64,000 nucleotides of DNA from Posidonia oceanica (lineage: Eukaryota; Streptophyta; Magnoliopsida; Alismatales; Posidoniaceae). Both the position numbers and the translations under genes were made by a program. How positions within the stretch are numbered: position 1 is the first letter of the stretch; the number at the start of each line of letters is the position of its first letter. Below the pieces are notes generated by a model. It did no database searches, had not been told where the DNA came from, and saw only the letters and a list, made by a program, of their open reading frames with translations. The stretch lies in the NCBI GenBank assembly GCA_037176725.1, contig JAZBRS010000011.1:2728001-2792000 (forward strand), read 5' to 3'. Shown in pieces: positions 10,727-23,589 of the stretch.

Positions 10727-12271
10727 CTACATTAAATGATAACATGTGCTCAGTGATAGGTAAACAGGCAAATCACTTCTGAAAGATCATTTTACTTTGT
10801 TAGTATTAATGCAATAATAGAATAGCAAGAAAATCAAGGGAAATGCTCCTTGAAAATAAAAGGTAACATACATTTTTTTACTTGCCAGACATCAATCCAG
10901 AATATTTTCGGTTACATCCTTTTGTAGATTGATTGAAAAGACAATCAATAATTTAATACTGTATTGCCTAAAGCATTCATGTTCTTCTATAAACAAAAGT
11001 GTTTTAAATTTCTTACATTTTTTTGTAACATAGTATTATTTCTTTAACAATCTGGGTCAGACGAAGGCTATCTGAACCACTTAGTAATTATGTAATGGCA
11101 AAAAGTTGTATAGGTCTTGCATAGCCAGGGCAGCTTTGTGTCAGGAATATTAACCACATAAGCTTGATATTGTGGTCAGTTCAAATGTAATACATAAATT
11201 ATCCTATGGTGGGAAGGAAGCACGTAAGTTAGGGACATGTAATTAATTGTGTGGGCTCTTCAGCACCAAAGATAGAGGATGATTTACATACAAGCATAAA
11301 ACAATGATAATAGAAATGAAGATGGTGTCAACACCCGCAGGAAGAGAAGAGTCGCCTCGCATTGGAACAATCAAAGTCAGATGTAACCACATTTCAGTCT
11401 ATGAATTGCAAAAGAATTTATTTATTGATGAAAATGGTGCTTGAATTATCATAAAACAGTCAGAAAATGTGTTAGGCAGTTAGAAATTTACAAAAGAATT
11501 ACAACTCGTGCTCCACAAGAAGTTGTGCTAGAGCCTTAGAAAGCCCACGGATCAAACATTTTAGAGAATGGAGGAAGATGTGGGAGAAATTGGTCAACAT
11601 GCAGTTTGCAACCTAAGTTGCATTACAGTCTACAGACCAAGTCAAAGATTGACTTTCAACTAAACATCTTCCAATCTAAGGATTAGATAAATTTTCGCAT
11701 GAGAACCTACAGCTAGTAATCCAGTCTGCAAAACACTATACAAGTAAACAGATCATATGAAGATCACAAGTAAACACTATTATTATATTTAAAAACTTAA
11801 GAAATTCCAAGAGAACCCCAAAGGAAGAATAGGAAGATAATTTTAACATTTTGATTTTGAATGAATTACTGTAGCTACAATTTGGTCAAGCCAAACTAAA
11901 TTTCCTGTCTAGCTATATATAAAAGAAATTGGTATATGTGATGAAAAGCAATAAAATCCTGTCAAAGGGAACAATAGAAAAATATAGCTATTATTTTGAT
12001 TTGACTCATCTAAGCCAATAGTGAAGTTTAGATTAATGATTTACCCCGTGTCTTCATCTTTCTAGATATCCAATATGGTCAAGTCTAGTTTGATTTCCTA
12101 TCTACTTTTTGCAAAATATGAGATATGTAATGAACTCAACAATTTAGTGATATGAATATTTAAATCACTGGCCTAAAAATAATTTAATAAGAATTATTTC
12201 CACAACTCAACCCTATCCCACTTACTGAGAGGCTGCTTCCATAACTGAAACCCATAAACTTGAGGTCACAA
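10727..12271 (-). other. MED13 intron sequence without recognised elements
   Basis: This is the 5' part of the 23.9-kb intron (in plus coordinates, next to exon 7). It is AT-rich and has no supported open frame, tRNA or terminal-repeat structure that I can see. Confidence 0.6.
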
Positions 12272-12286
12272 TGGAGCAACCAGACT

Positions 12287-12404
12287 CTTCTTTTTTTTTT
12301 CTTTTCATTTTTTTAATAAAAAGTTTTGCAACTATTGGGATTCGAATCCGCAACCTCCTAATTAGAATAATAATCACGTACCAAATGAGCTATACTTTAT
12401 TTGG
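12287..12404 (-). mobile_element. tRNA-derived SINE with 15-bp TSD
   Basis: Read on the minus strand, the element carries an A box TAGCTCATTTGGT, then a B box GGATTCGAATCCC, and ends in an A-rich tail (T-run on the plus strand at 12,289-12,316). It is flanked by the perfect 15-bp direct repeat TGGAGCAACCAGACT at 12,272-12,286 and 12,405-12,419, the target-site duplication expected from LINE-driven SINE insertion. It is only 118 bp long and lies in the MED13 sense direction. Confidence 0.85.
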
Positions 12405-12989
12405 TGGAGCAACCAGACTATTGCACCAAGGCTCTCCCTTTACATAAGCATTCTTTGGGACAAGTAAATAATTAAAGTTAATTTTGTAAGAAAAGATAGA
12501 GAAAAGAAATGCATTAAACATCACTACGCAAAAAAAATATAATGGTTATAAATGCATCTTTAATTTCTTCCAAAATTACTATTAGTAAGATTAAACCACT
12601 ATTTTTTCTGTTCTTTTTTTGTTTATCATCTTTACCAACATCACTTATTTATTAAGGTTAAAAATCTTTGCTGACAGATCCATCAATGTGCCTACATCGA
12701 AACAAATCCAGGAAAATGAAGACCACCAGCCAATTGACATTGTAGGTGACACAGCGAGGGCGCTTAGGCAACATTTATTTAAAAATTCCTAGTAATCGCC
12801 TTTAGACACAAGCCATCACCTTCTTGCATTCTTTTTACCATGGATGCTTTACAAAAGAATAAATTACAAATACGGTGTAATCTTGTTTTAGCCACACCAT
12901 TTTTATCTTATTAACTTTAGAAATATTTTCTTTTTAAGAGGTAATCAAAAATTTTGTTGAAAACAATTGAGGAACTACAAAGGAAAATG

Positions 12990-15454
12990 TTAATCAAGAA
13001 AATAAGCCAAAACAAAAAAGACAGATAAAGTAAAAAATATATATAAACCAACAAGAAACCCCATAACCAATCACAAATAAACATATCTGAATCCTCGAAG
13101 CACCCACAGCAGGACACCATTTCAAGACAAAAGATACAACTTTGTCTCGGATATCCTTAAAAGTAAGCCTCTTTCCCCGAAAAATTCTATGATTTCTTTC
13201 AATCCATCTAGTCCACCATGGTGCATGTGGAAGCACTCTCCATCTCAAACCAGAACAACTCAGAACATCAGGGAAGACTATCTAAGCCGAACATCTGCGG
13301 CTCCCTCCCACTATGTTTACCCTATCCTCGAGCAACTGGCCTAATGTCGACACCTCACATATCCTAGCGTTCCACGTAGCCAAGTCCACTCCTACGATGA
13401 CCAAGCCAATTTCCTTTTACACCCCAGAGGTCCCAAAAGATCTCAACTGATCCATTACGAACCCGCTCAAGAAACTCTCACCCCAAGTAAGGAACACCAC
13501 CACCCATGAACTCACCTGCAGTCCCATACAAAATGAGAAAGATCCTCCTGGGCAACATAACAAAAAATAAATCGACTGGTTAAGTGAAAACCACCTTTCT
13601 GTAAAGCTTTGTCTGTCAGTACTCCTTCATGAAGAATCTACTAAGCAAAACACTAAATCTTCAATAGGACTTTGTTGTTCAAGATCAAAGAATGACAGTC
13701 CATCCGAGCTCCGCCAGAGGTCATAATTAAGAACAAAGATGAAACTGAGAAGTTCCCATCCTTGACCCACAACCAGGTGCAAGAATAAGATAAGCTAAGA
13801 AACAAGATCAAGAACTTCCCTATCTGTGAGATCCCTCTTAAATCTCTAAGTCCCAAACAAGCCTAGTACTATGCTTGACAAAACACCCCCATATACTAGC
13901 AGCAGGCTGCAAAGAAAGAAAAGGCGAACCAAAATAACTGTCAGACATGGACTCAAACCAGGGTTCAGCACACCCAACTCTCAATCTAAGCCCACACTCC
14001 ACAACAGACTCCGCTTCTAAAATACCACCCTACACTGGAGAAACTCTCCCCAAACGATAGCCCACACTGCCCAAGACACGTCCCTTACACGATTTCTTAA
14101 CAATCACTTCCCTCCAAAGTGAAGTTAGGAAAGAGCGAAAATGTCAGTCCCAGACCCCCTTCCACCATAAGGCGGCAGTCTTTATGCCCGGCAACAAGTG
14201 GGAAGCCCCCACCAAAGGATCTGGGATTCTCTCAAACTTCCCAACCACAAAGATGGGTATCCAAAAGATGGAGAGGAAATACATAGGTAGATCGGAGAGT
14301 AAAAAGGAAATCAAGGATAGCAGCAACCAAAAAGACAGGAACCTCAACTTCCACCAAGCAAGGTGCCGCTCAAAGCGCTCAACAATTTGATTCCAATCAG
14401 ACTTTGTAGCCCATGAGCCAGACAGCCAAAGACCTACATATAAAGCTGTCGACCTGACAATCAAGCAAAACCAACAACACAAGAGACAAAGCCTGGATCA
14501 GCACCAACCCTAACCACAATCAATTTCCTGAAATTGACCTTTAGACTGGTGATTAACTCAAAGCATCCAGAACAAAAGTGATGCCTTTAACTTCCTCCAA
14601 AGAGGCCCTACAGAAAATGAGGGTATCTTCAGTATAATGAAGGAAAGGAACAGTACATTCACCACGAAATGATTGAAAACGAGAAAAACCTATAGACTTA
14701 GCCTTAAGGCACAAACAGTTGAAAACCTCTACGACCAGTGAAGGGTCTCCTCCATGGAGTCCTTTACCACACCCAAAGAAACCTTTGTAAGCGATCACCT
14801 CATCAAGACAATGCCGACTAACACTACTATAGGTGTTTTAAAGATCCAATTTCCACATAAGCCCAGGTGGACCTTGACGAAACCTAGAATCAATGCACTC
14901 TGAGCAACTAGAAACCCAACAAGAATTTGCCAATCACGGATGAAAGTAGTTTGATAGGGTCCAATGAGACCACACATTAACAACTTGAGCTGCTCAACGA
15001 GACATTTTGCCACAATCTTGTAACATTGAGGAGACTGATTGGCTTAAAATCACCCACATCTATAACCCGTCTTTCTTGGCAATGAAAGTGAAAAAGGAAG
15101 CATTGGCTACCCCAATATCACCCCCATTAAGATGGAAATCATTGACCATTAACATCACATCCTCCTCCAAAATATCCGAGTATTTCTGAAAAAAGAGGAT
15201 TAGGAAGCCATCAAGGCCAAGGACTTTATCACCAATTATCACCAATCATCATGAATATTGCCAACTTCACCTCCTCCACCAAGAAATCTCTCAATGAACT
15301 CCACCTTCAACCGTGAGATGTTTTTGAGACCCGCATTTTCCAACCCGACCCACACAGAAGACCTTGCTTCCAAATGCTTGGTAAAAAAACTACCCAGTCC
15401 CTCACTGATTTCTGGCTTGGTTGTCTTTAACACTCCCTCAATCACAACAAGGTC
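12990..15454 (-). pseudogene. LINE A ORF2, reverse transcriptase and C-terminal part
   Basis: Recognisable pieces on the minus strand are the polymerase motif HYTEDTLIFCRASLEEVKGI (degenerate FADDTLIF, about 14,650-14,590), GPYQTTFIRDWQIL (the QxAFVxGRxI motif, about 14,970), and near the 3' end PWWTRWIERNHRIFRGKR (about 13,220-13,160), typical of the zf-RVT region of plant L1 elements. The aspartate pair of the polymerase site is changed (ED). Several frames are needed to follow it. Confidence 0.8.
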
Positions 15455-15459
15455 CAAAT

Positions 15460-18252
15460 TATAACGACCCAGATTTTAGACGGCCTTCTAATCCAAATAT
15501 TTCATTTAGAATTCTGGAATATTGAACGCTAGATGTGGTGCGTTTAACGTTAAACGCAAGATCCACAACGTTCTATACCCGTATTGGTGTGGTTTGGCAT
15601 TTTGTTGTGTTGAACACTAGCTTTGGTGTATTCAATGTTGAACGCTGGATCCATAGCATTTTACACTTGCATTGGTGTTATCTGGATTTCTGGGGTGTTA
15701 GACGTAAGATTTGGCGTGTCTTATGTTGTATGCCAGGAAGCCTGTGTTTAACACTTGCGACTCTCAGTGTTGAACGCGTACATGTCTGCGTTCTACGTTA
15801 AACGCGTGGATGGTCACGTTTAACACTCTGAGTTGCAGCTGCCTATATTAGGAGGACACCAGTGGCTTTCCCGGGAATTTTCTCCTTCCCTCCTTCCTCC
15901 TCTCCTTCCGTGGCCGGCGTGGATGTGCTCCAGTGGATTCCAGGGTGCTTTGGAGCTTAGGAAAGAGGTATGGTTAGGCCATAGCATCCCTTCCTCCTTT
16001 CTTCTTCTTCTCCTCCTTGGTTGCACCTCTAACTCCGAGGATTCTTGTTGTACATGGGTGCGGCGAGCTGATGGATGGTCCGAGGATGCTCGAGGCATGG
16101 CTGGAAACTTGCTTGGAGCGCTAGATCATGGTGGAGGCCGGTGGTTGGGTCAGGTGCACCTTGGTGAAAGATACACACCCTTTAGGATCCTTTTGCATGC
16201 TTTGATGAAGTGATTTTGTTGATGGCATGTTTTGGATGTGTTGGTGAATGAGTTTTCTTGCTTGGCTTGTGATTTGTTGATGTTTGGCTCGCGTGTTTTG
16301 GGGGATTGAATTCAATCTCCTGCTGCAAGGCGTTGAACGTGAGCCCTAACGAGTTCAACATTGAACACGGGTCAAACTGCGTTCTACGCCTCTACTTCAG
16401 CAGCCTCTTCTTTTGTTGATTGAATGGTTATTGATCCATGCAGTGGTTGATATACATGTTTTTGAAATGTTCTTGGTTTTCCTAGATTAATGGGAGTAAT
16501 GGCATGCTAGGATTGGTGAATTTTGCTTGAGGATCTGGATTCAAGGTGGTGAGCACAGTCCTGCCCGCGTTCAACGTTGGACACTGGGTTTCCAACGTTC
16601 AATGTCCCAAACTGATTTTCCATGATCAATTAGAGGAATATAAATGGATTTAGAGTAGTTAAGTAAATGGATTAGGTTGTTAATGATATTAAAATGATTA
16701 AAGTTGGATTAACGTTAAAATAGGTTTTAATTTGGATTTAGGACTTAAGAGTGTTGAACCCATTTCCTGCATATAAATGGGTTTTCCTGCATGGAGTTAT
16801 TTTTCAATCCTTGGCTTTTAGATTGAATTACTTTTTAATCCTTAGCTTTTATATGAACTGCATGTGGGTCCTTATTGACTGGTTTTTGGTAGTTTTTAGT
16901 ATGTTTGCTGTTTTATTAATCCTGTAGGTAATTATGGCACAATAATGATTAAGATAACCATTAAAATAATTTAAAGAATGCCTAAAATAAATTAGTAAGA
17001 TTCCCTAGGTATGGTAATTAATATAAAAGACCATAAAACTTAGAAATACTAAGTTCTCCTTTAAATGGATTAGATGGACTTTAAGGTTCATGTTTAACCC
17101 TAGGAATAGTTGTTGGCTTGGTGATCGGTGTAGTGCACTGAATAAGGTGTTCAGTGACACTGTTTGAGTGTTTGACACTGAGCTAATTGTATCTTAGGTA
17201 AGACACATGTCAGTAGACGTCTTACATTTTAACACCAGGACTTAGAGTTCTAGGTGCAGTTTGTATTGGTGTCCAGTCTTATAAGTTCAAAGGGATTTCG
17301 AGATCGTTGCTCTAGTTTTTGTATGGTTTTCTGGGCCTGACAGAGGAGCTGTCTGGGCTATGTCTTGAGATGCGATTTTAATGGATTTTGAAATAGTTTT
17401 CTAAAGGGGTTTTAAAAGGAAAGATGGATAAGATTTTGAAATGGCTTTTTCAAAAGGAAATGCATGATATTGGAAAGGTTTTCTGAGGACTGAGACCTAG
17501 GCACCCGGTCGGCCTTCCAGGGACGAGTGATACCTCTAAGGTCGTGAGCTGCTTGCTAAGGTAATGTCCGAATGTTTGTGATGGGCCAAGACACCGAGGT
17601 TTGTGTTGTCAATACCCGGGAATGTGACTACGTTCCTGGCGTGTCGGACACGTCACCAAGGTTGAGGCCAGTGGGCCAAGATACTTGGGGATTGTGTTGT
17701 CAAGACCCGGGAATATGGTTTTGGGCTTGATTTGGCTGGAGTGGCCACTTCAAGTGTGCATAAAGGTTTTGAAATAGCATGTGTATGATTTTGAAAGGAA
17801 AAAGATAAAAATGATTCCAAAAGCATGTTTTATAGGTTTTGTTATTTGTTGCGCAATAATGTGTTGCCCTGTTGTGGTGCTGTGGCATCCAAGTGAGATG
17901 TCCATATTCATTTGCTTATGATGTGGTTACGTCTGTTTCCTCGACAGTGTCTGCCGAGTTGTTTGTATGTGTGTTGGATGGGGTGTGTGCTGGATGATCG
18001 TTTTGAGTGGTCACTCACATATGCTTTGTTTTGGTGTTTCCACAGGTGCAGAATAGGAGCAGCTTTCTTGCTAGTACACAAAGAAAGAGTCACGCTGCCA
18101 CACATCAGGATTTCTAGGTAAGTAAGTTAATTTTATTTATTTGTCTTATTGTAATTGTGACAATTTAGTTTTGTAATTTATAAATATTAATAAAAAGATA
18201 AAAATGAAAAATGTAGTTAGACTGAGAGGTAGCGACTGGACAGGTCATTACA
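15460..18252 (+). mobile_element. Solo LTR, 2.8 kb, TSD CAAAT
   Basis: The segment begins TATAACGACCCAG and ends GGTCATTACA, short inverted ends of an LTR, and is flanked by CAAAT at 15,455-15,459 and 18,253-18,257. It interrupts the LINE A ORF2, whose reading resumes on the other side. It contains no coding domain, a TATAAATGG box near 16,780, several GTTGAACGC/TTAAACGC-type direct motifs (15.53-16.6 kb), and two similar stretches with GGGCCAAGA and ACCCGGGAAT (about 17.58-17.72 kb). Its size suggests a Ty3/gypsy solo LTR left by LTR-LTR recombination. No internal region was found. Confidence 0.82.
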
Positions 18253-18257
18253 CAAAT

Positions 18258-19430
18258 GATTCATCCTTTGACCATTTGCCATATAGTGAAAGAATTTTGA
18301 TTTTCGATCCACCTTATTGAACCATAGAGCTCTTGAACGTTGTTTCCATGTAATATCATCCCCCCTTTATGCAATCTTCGAGTCAGACTTTCAAATCAAC
18401 CCTTGCTTTCCCATCCTCTTCAGCCTACACCTCACTTTCCTCTTTTTCATCAAGGGTCGTAATCAAGGATTGCAATTTCTTGGCTTGGACTCCTACCCTG
18501 TCGACTTCCTCCCTCGCCCAGCTTTTTAGATGTTCTTTGATCTATTTTAGCTTTGTGCACAATCGTTTTGTCGAACCCCAACTTCTTTTGAAATCATAAC
18601 TCCCCTTCTCACCAGCTTTGTTCTGCCATCCCCAAAGGAGCCCATTAAAACCTTCCATTTTGAGCCATTTCCTCATTCTCTTGGCATGATGCCTTATACA
18701 ATAAACAAAAAAGCAGGAGGACATATACAAAGGATAGCATAAGAAAAAGAAGAAGGTGAACTAACGTCCGTATAGGCAAAACATAGAAGTATCCAACCAT
18801 ATTCCATCCCAACCACCAGAAATCAAAACACGATCAATCCTGACGAAGGACGAGGATTCGCGTAGGTTGGACCATGTGAATTGGCAACCAACCACTAGTA
18901 GTTGAATCCAACTGATGTTTGCAATCAAATCATTGAGCTTTGACATTACCCTCGTGATATGGGAGGATCCTCCATTTCGCTCAATCGAGAACCAGGTGAT
19001 GTCGAAATCACCACAGATTACAATCTTCTCCACCCCACATCAATCCACTTCTTCTAATTCTTCCATAGAAAGTTTCGGCGACTTTGTTCACAGGGGGGAT
19101 ATACAGTCATCGACCCAAAATTGGATATCAAACCCTTTCACCTTTAAAATGACCAAGATTCCAAAGGTCATGTGAGAATGGGAAACAAGATCAAAGATGG
19201 ATTCGTCTCAAACAATTACAAGGCCGCCAGCATCCCCTACCGAACCCTTATACATAAAATCATTTAACTATTGACCACAGAAAGATCAACACACTCAGAT
19301 CAATCACTTCGAGTTTTGTTTCTTGAAAACAAAGAACATCAGGTTTTTCTCTTCCCACAAGGTTTCTCACAACCTGTTTTTTTTTATGTCCCAAACCACA
19401 TACATTCCATAAAAGAATCTTCCTAAGTAA
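18258..19430 (-). pseudogene. LINE A ORF2, endonuclease part
   Basis: The minus strand starts near 19,430 with ILLWNVCGLGHKK and VLCFQETKLEV (N-terminus of the APE-type endonuclease). At 19,033-18,761 it continues with VICGDFDITWFS, CQFTWSNLRESSSFVRIDRV. These are the GDFN and TWSN...SRIDRxL endonuclease motifs. In-frame stops are present. Confidence 0.82.
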
Positions 19431-19489
19431 TACTAATATATCACACCCTAACCAAAAAACAAGAATCTAGAATGCACTTGCATCCCCTA

Positions 19490-21200
19490 CCTTCTTAATG
19501 GCACCACGGAATTGAGAAAGGACTCCAGTGACTTTCATGAGGTCATCCTCAAGAGCTAAACCCAGTTCATTACATTTGTATAATTTATTCATCATCCCAC
19601 TAAGGTATTATCTCCCCACTGTCCAAACTATGGCATAATTTTTCTATCTCCTGCTATACATAAGGGAGAAACCCACCCTTGTCACTCTCTTTTCCCCCAA
19701 AATTTGCAATGATTTACCAAAAAATTGAGACTCCCTGGCCACCAGAAACTAAGGCATCCTTGTTTGACTCCATGCCCATGAGACCTATATTTCCAAAATT
19801 TTGATTCTACATTTGCAGGCATATGGTGGAGACAACAAGAAGCAGAAATTTTATGGTGGAATGTTGGATAAGGTAGATCAAAAGAAAGGATATCACTGAA
19901 GAAAATGGAAGAGTTCAAAGTTGCTTGCCTTTGATGTGAGCAAAATTGCAAATATATTACCTCTGGGTTCCCAAGATAGAGTTGTGAATTTGAGGATGAG
20001 AGGTCCTAAGGAAGCATCACCCAACCGTAACCATGAACGGCAAGTTCGTCCTGATTCCCAAAGAGCCATTGAAAGTCCAATCCATTCACATCCACGTTCG
20101 TCTGTGATTGCACCATCGTGTTTCTATGTAGCTTTCTTTGATGGACAAAACCATAGGACACACCCCTATGGCGACTCAATAGAAGGCCTCCTTTCAATCC
20201 CAAAGAGGGAACCCAACCGTAACCATGAACAGCAAGCTCGTCTTGATTCCCAAAGAGCCTTTGCAAGTTCAGCCTATTTCATATCCACGTCCGTCTGTGA
20301 TTGCACAATCATGTTTCTATGTAGCTTTCTTTGATGGACAAAGCCATAGCAAACACCCCGATAGCAACTCAGTAAAAGGCCTCTTTTCAATCCCCAAGTG
20401 GGCCTAACACCATCAAGGATTGTGGACAGGAGAATGAAACAAAAGAATAGGGTGAATGCTGTCCCAGGTCGTTATCATGACTCACTATCTTCTGCTCATC
20501 GTTCTCCTCCTCCAACAAGGATCTCACTTACCCCCGACACCAACAGCATTATCTACTCCTCCATCGAGAACCCAACACAGTTCCAAGCCCAACCTAGCAG
20601 TTGAGAAGACGAGTTGGGGTTGAAGGCTTGTTAGTCACGTGACTCAGCCTCAACTCCAAAAGACCTAAAGTGAATTGGTCCATCCACCATTTTGAAATTG
20701 AGAAATGACCCTTTCAATGTTGAGCCCATTAGGCCCAATATGCCGGTGTGGACGTCGGTCCAACTTCTTCGGTGTGAAAAGTGTTGTTGGTACTAGCAAC
20801 ACATTTCTCGGGCTCCATGTGAACAAAATGAGCATCCTCCCCATCTCTTCCTCTTCCCAAAGACATTGATTTTGCCAAGTTGATCGAACTGCAACTCACC
20901 TTCAACTGCCTCGGACATCTTGCATCATCAACCCCTATATTTATCACCTTCAAACTGCTATAACGTAGACCCCATCTTCAGGCCTTCCTCCATTATTGTA
21001 GTTTCCGCACTCAGGCCATCAATTTCTCCAACTATGGTACAAGAAAGTCCAAAACATACTCCACCTAAGATGAGGGACATTGTTGTGAGTATCTTCTCCA
21101 CCATTATATCAACCAAAACCAGTTCAAATCGAATATTCGAGCTCCCAACTAGTGCTAATGAGCACCCTTGTATACCTATGACCATGCGTGGCAAGGAGTG
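19490..21200 (-). pseudogene. LINE A ORF1, C-terminal part
   Basis: The frame ends near 19,490 with DDLMKVTGVLSQFRGAIKKV, in the position of the ORF1 end just upstream of ORF2. Preceding sequence is open only in pieces (for example 20,953-20,729). It contains a 190-bp tandem duplication (20,027-20,400). Domain assignment is by position rather than by a clear motif. Confidence 0.5.
20027..20400. repeat. 190-bp tandem duplication
   Basis: CGTAACCATGAACGGCAAG at 20,027 recurs as CGTAACCATGAACAGCAAG at 20,217. Both are followed by TGATTCCCAAAGAGCC and by TTTCTATGTAGCTTTCTTTG. Period is about 190 bp with roughly two copies, within the ORF1 remnant of LINE A. Confidence 0.85.
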
Positions 21201-23580
21201 AACCCAAGTGCGCAGTACGAAACCACATACACCAACAAGGCCACGGAGAGGGAGGTGTCCCCAAGGAAGATCTTGACTCAGAAACATCAGGCAAAAGGGA
21301 AAAGAGGGAAAGAAAGGAAAATAGATAAGGAATGAGTCGCCACCTAGTCTATTAGAAACGGAAGACGAGGAAAACCGTATGCAAAGAAATGTATGTGAGC
21401 TAGGACATAATGATGCAAGACCCCAATGCCAATGGATTAAAATACATAAGGTCATCGTAAGCAGAGAAAGGATAAGGACTTCTGTAACACACGGAGAAGG
21501 TATTAGAGACCCCTGTACGCCCGACAATGTCGATCTCTCAGTGCTTATCCACTCATGTGTGGCATTGCAAGCATGCGAGTGCTCGATAATGTACGTCATA
21601 TGGCGAATGAAGGATGCCATGCAAGTGCAAGTAAGACATGTAGAGGGAAAAGCCAAATTGCAAGAAGCCAAACCAATGCAAATGACGAGAAATGATGGTG
21701 CTCTGCCATACGCGCCAGCGTTACATGCCACATGTATGCACCAGCCTCAAACGCCAATGTCATGCGTTGAGTCCATACGCCATGTAAACGTGAAAGACCG
21801 ACACGCCCTAGGAGCTCTGGTTCATACGGTCGGCTTTCATCACACAAACTCAATGGATTTGAAGGCCAATTCAAGCATAGAAATCATCTAAACACACTGA
21901 GAAAATGCATGCAACGATGGAAATGCAGATACAATCAAATCCAAATGGAAACTAAATCGTAATACACAATCGAACGCCTCCGCCACTGTGACACCAAGAT
22001 CTATCTACGTTGGTGAGGCAGCTAGCCAGAATAGGGAGATACCGAGGCCGAGATCTCATCTAGAGTATCACGAAGATGGTGGGAGGTGGATGCAAGTGTA
22101 GGGATGGGTTGTGCCTTGCATTCAACGACCGACGGCCTCATGCAGGCGTCGGGAACCCATCATCGAAGGTAGAAATGAAGAATGTAAACCAGAGAAACTC
22201 CAACCAAATGCTAATCCTCAGACGACTACGAGACTAAGAAACTAGAGGAAAGGCAATTATGCTAGAATCAGAGCCACTTACCTGTGTTTAGGCTGGGAAT
22301 GTGCCTCCCGAGGTGGTTCACGTCGATGGACTTAGACAGCGACCTCTCCAAGATGCGATTGCTCTGGGCGTGTCGACCGAGGACGCGTGGGCTCCTCGAC
22401 GACACAAGGACCTCTCCCTTACTGTGGTGTGCTCAAGGGGATGCAAGTGGATGTGAGGAGGAAGGTTGGTTGCTTGGATGTGGGGTGCTCGACTATGTGC
22501 TGGGTGTGCTGAAGGTGTAGGGAATGCATGAGTGCTGGAGTGCGAGACAATGGCGAGAGAGTGCAGGATGGCCGAGAGAGCTCTACGTAGAGCGTAGGGG
22601 TATTTTATAGAAGCTCTCGTTGCATGAGAGTTGTTGGATTCTAACCGTTTTCAAACTCTCGGCTGTGATGTAATGCAAGGGATTGGATCGGGTTTTGATG
22701 GTTGGATGAGGAGCATGAAGGTCAAGACACGTCAAGGAATATCCCCATAACAACCAATGGGAAGCTCGGAATCGCTCGTCCAAAGGTGATTGGACGATTA
22801 AATCCTTGTACAGCAGAGACTGGCTCAGGGTGCTGTGCAAGTATTGTGTGCCAGGAAAGCGTGCCAAGCGTGCCAGTTGCATGCGCCAGTGTCATGCACC
22901 GAAGACGCGTCTGTTACATGCGTCTCCTTTGCACATCACTACACCACGCCTGTCCTATCTCTGAGCACATTGTTTGGATCTTGGGCTTATTGCTTAAGTA
23001 CCTGCTGGCTCTCTTAGGGTTTATGGTTCTGGATGCGTCTGTAGTGCTTGATGGGTTTGCCACAACCAAAGCAAGTTCTTTTGGAAGAGTCCGTCGGCGA
23101 GCAACTGCGAAATCAAAGTGTCTACAATACCCAAAAGATGAACAAATCCAAAACAAACTATCTCAACCTTTTGCATGCACCGGGATCTCATGGATTGCCA
23201 CATCCCTTAACAAAGTGAGGCTTCATTGTGTATGGACCACGCTGAAATCTTGATTCTTGAATCATGAACACTTTGAAGCACCTCCTGTTGGAGAGAATTA
23301 TTCGGCAAAATGAGCAGACATTTGTTGTCACCGATCTATTCATCCCAATCTTTAAGGAAGAGATTGACCATCCCAAGTTCTTTTACCTATTAAGAAACTA
23401 TTTTTCATTGGATGACTCGTGGGAGGTGAGAAGGGCCCTTACTCTATCCCACACAGTGTACTACTATTGGCCCTATCAGGCAGCATCTATCTAAACAAGC
23501 TCGATCAGGAGATAAGGAGGATCCAATAGAAGCACGAAATTCCTTTGAAGAATCAGATCGGTTCTACTAAGGACAGGTCA
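21200..23580. other. Unclassified repetitive insert inside LINE A
   Basis: This stretch is richer in GC and CpG than the intron and has no coherent coding domain. It carries GAGTCGCCACC at 21,334-21,344 and GAAGGTATTAGAGACCCC at about 21,498, wording I associate with terminal or leader regions of plant gypsy-type LTR elements. It also has recurring GCGCCAG/ATGCGTC motifs near 21.71 and 22.88 kb. No LTR pair or target duplication could be fixed. Confidence 0.35.
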
Positions 23581-23589
23581 TCGTATTGA

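Noticed and set aside
12337..12392. Candidate genuine tRNA gene on the minus strand
   Set aside because: A and B boxes exist, but no paired acceptor stem is visible, and the 15-bp target duplication plus A-rich tail point to a SINE.
17500..17720. Two similar GGGCCAAGA...ACCCGGGAAT blocks as a satellite array
   Set aside because: Only two diverged copies exist and both lie within the solo LTR, so this is internal LTR structure.
20958..21731. 257-residue open frame on the minus strand
   Set aside because: It crosses the border between LINE ORF1 remnant and the unclassified insert, has no recognisable domain, and its composition changes along its length. It is most likely a chance open frame in GC-rich repeat sequence.
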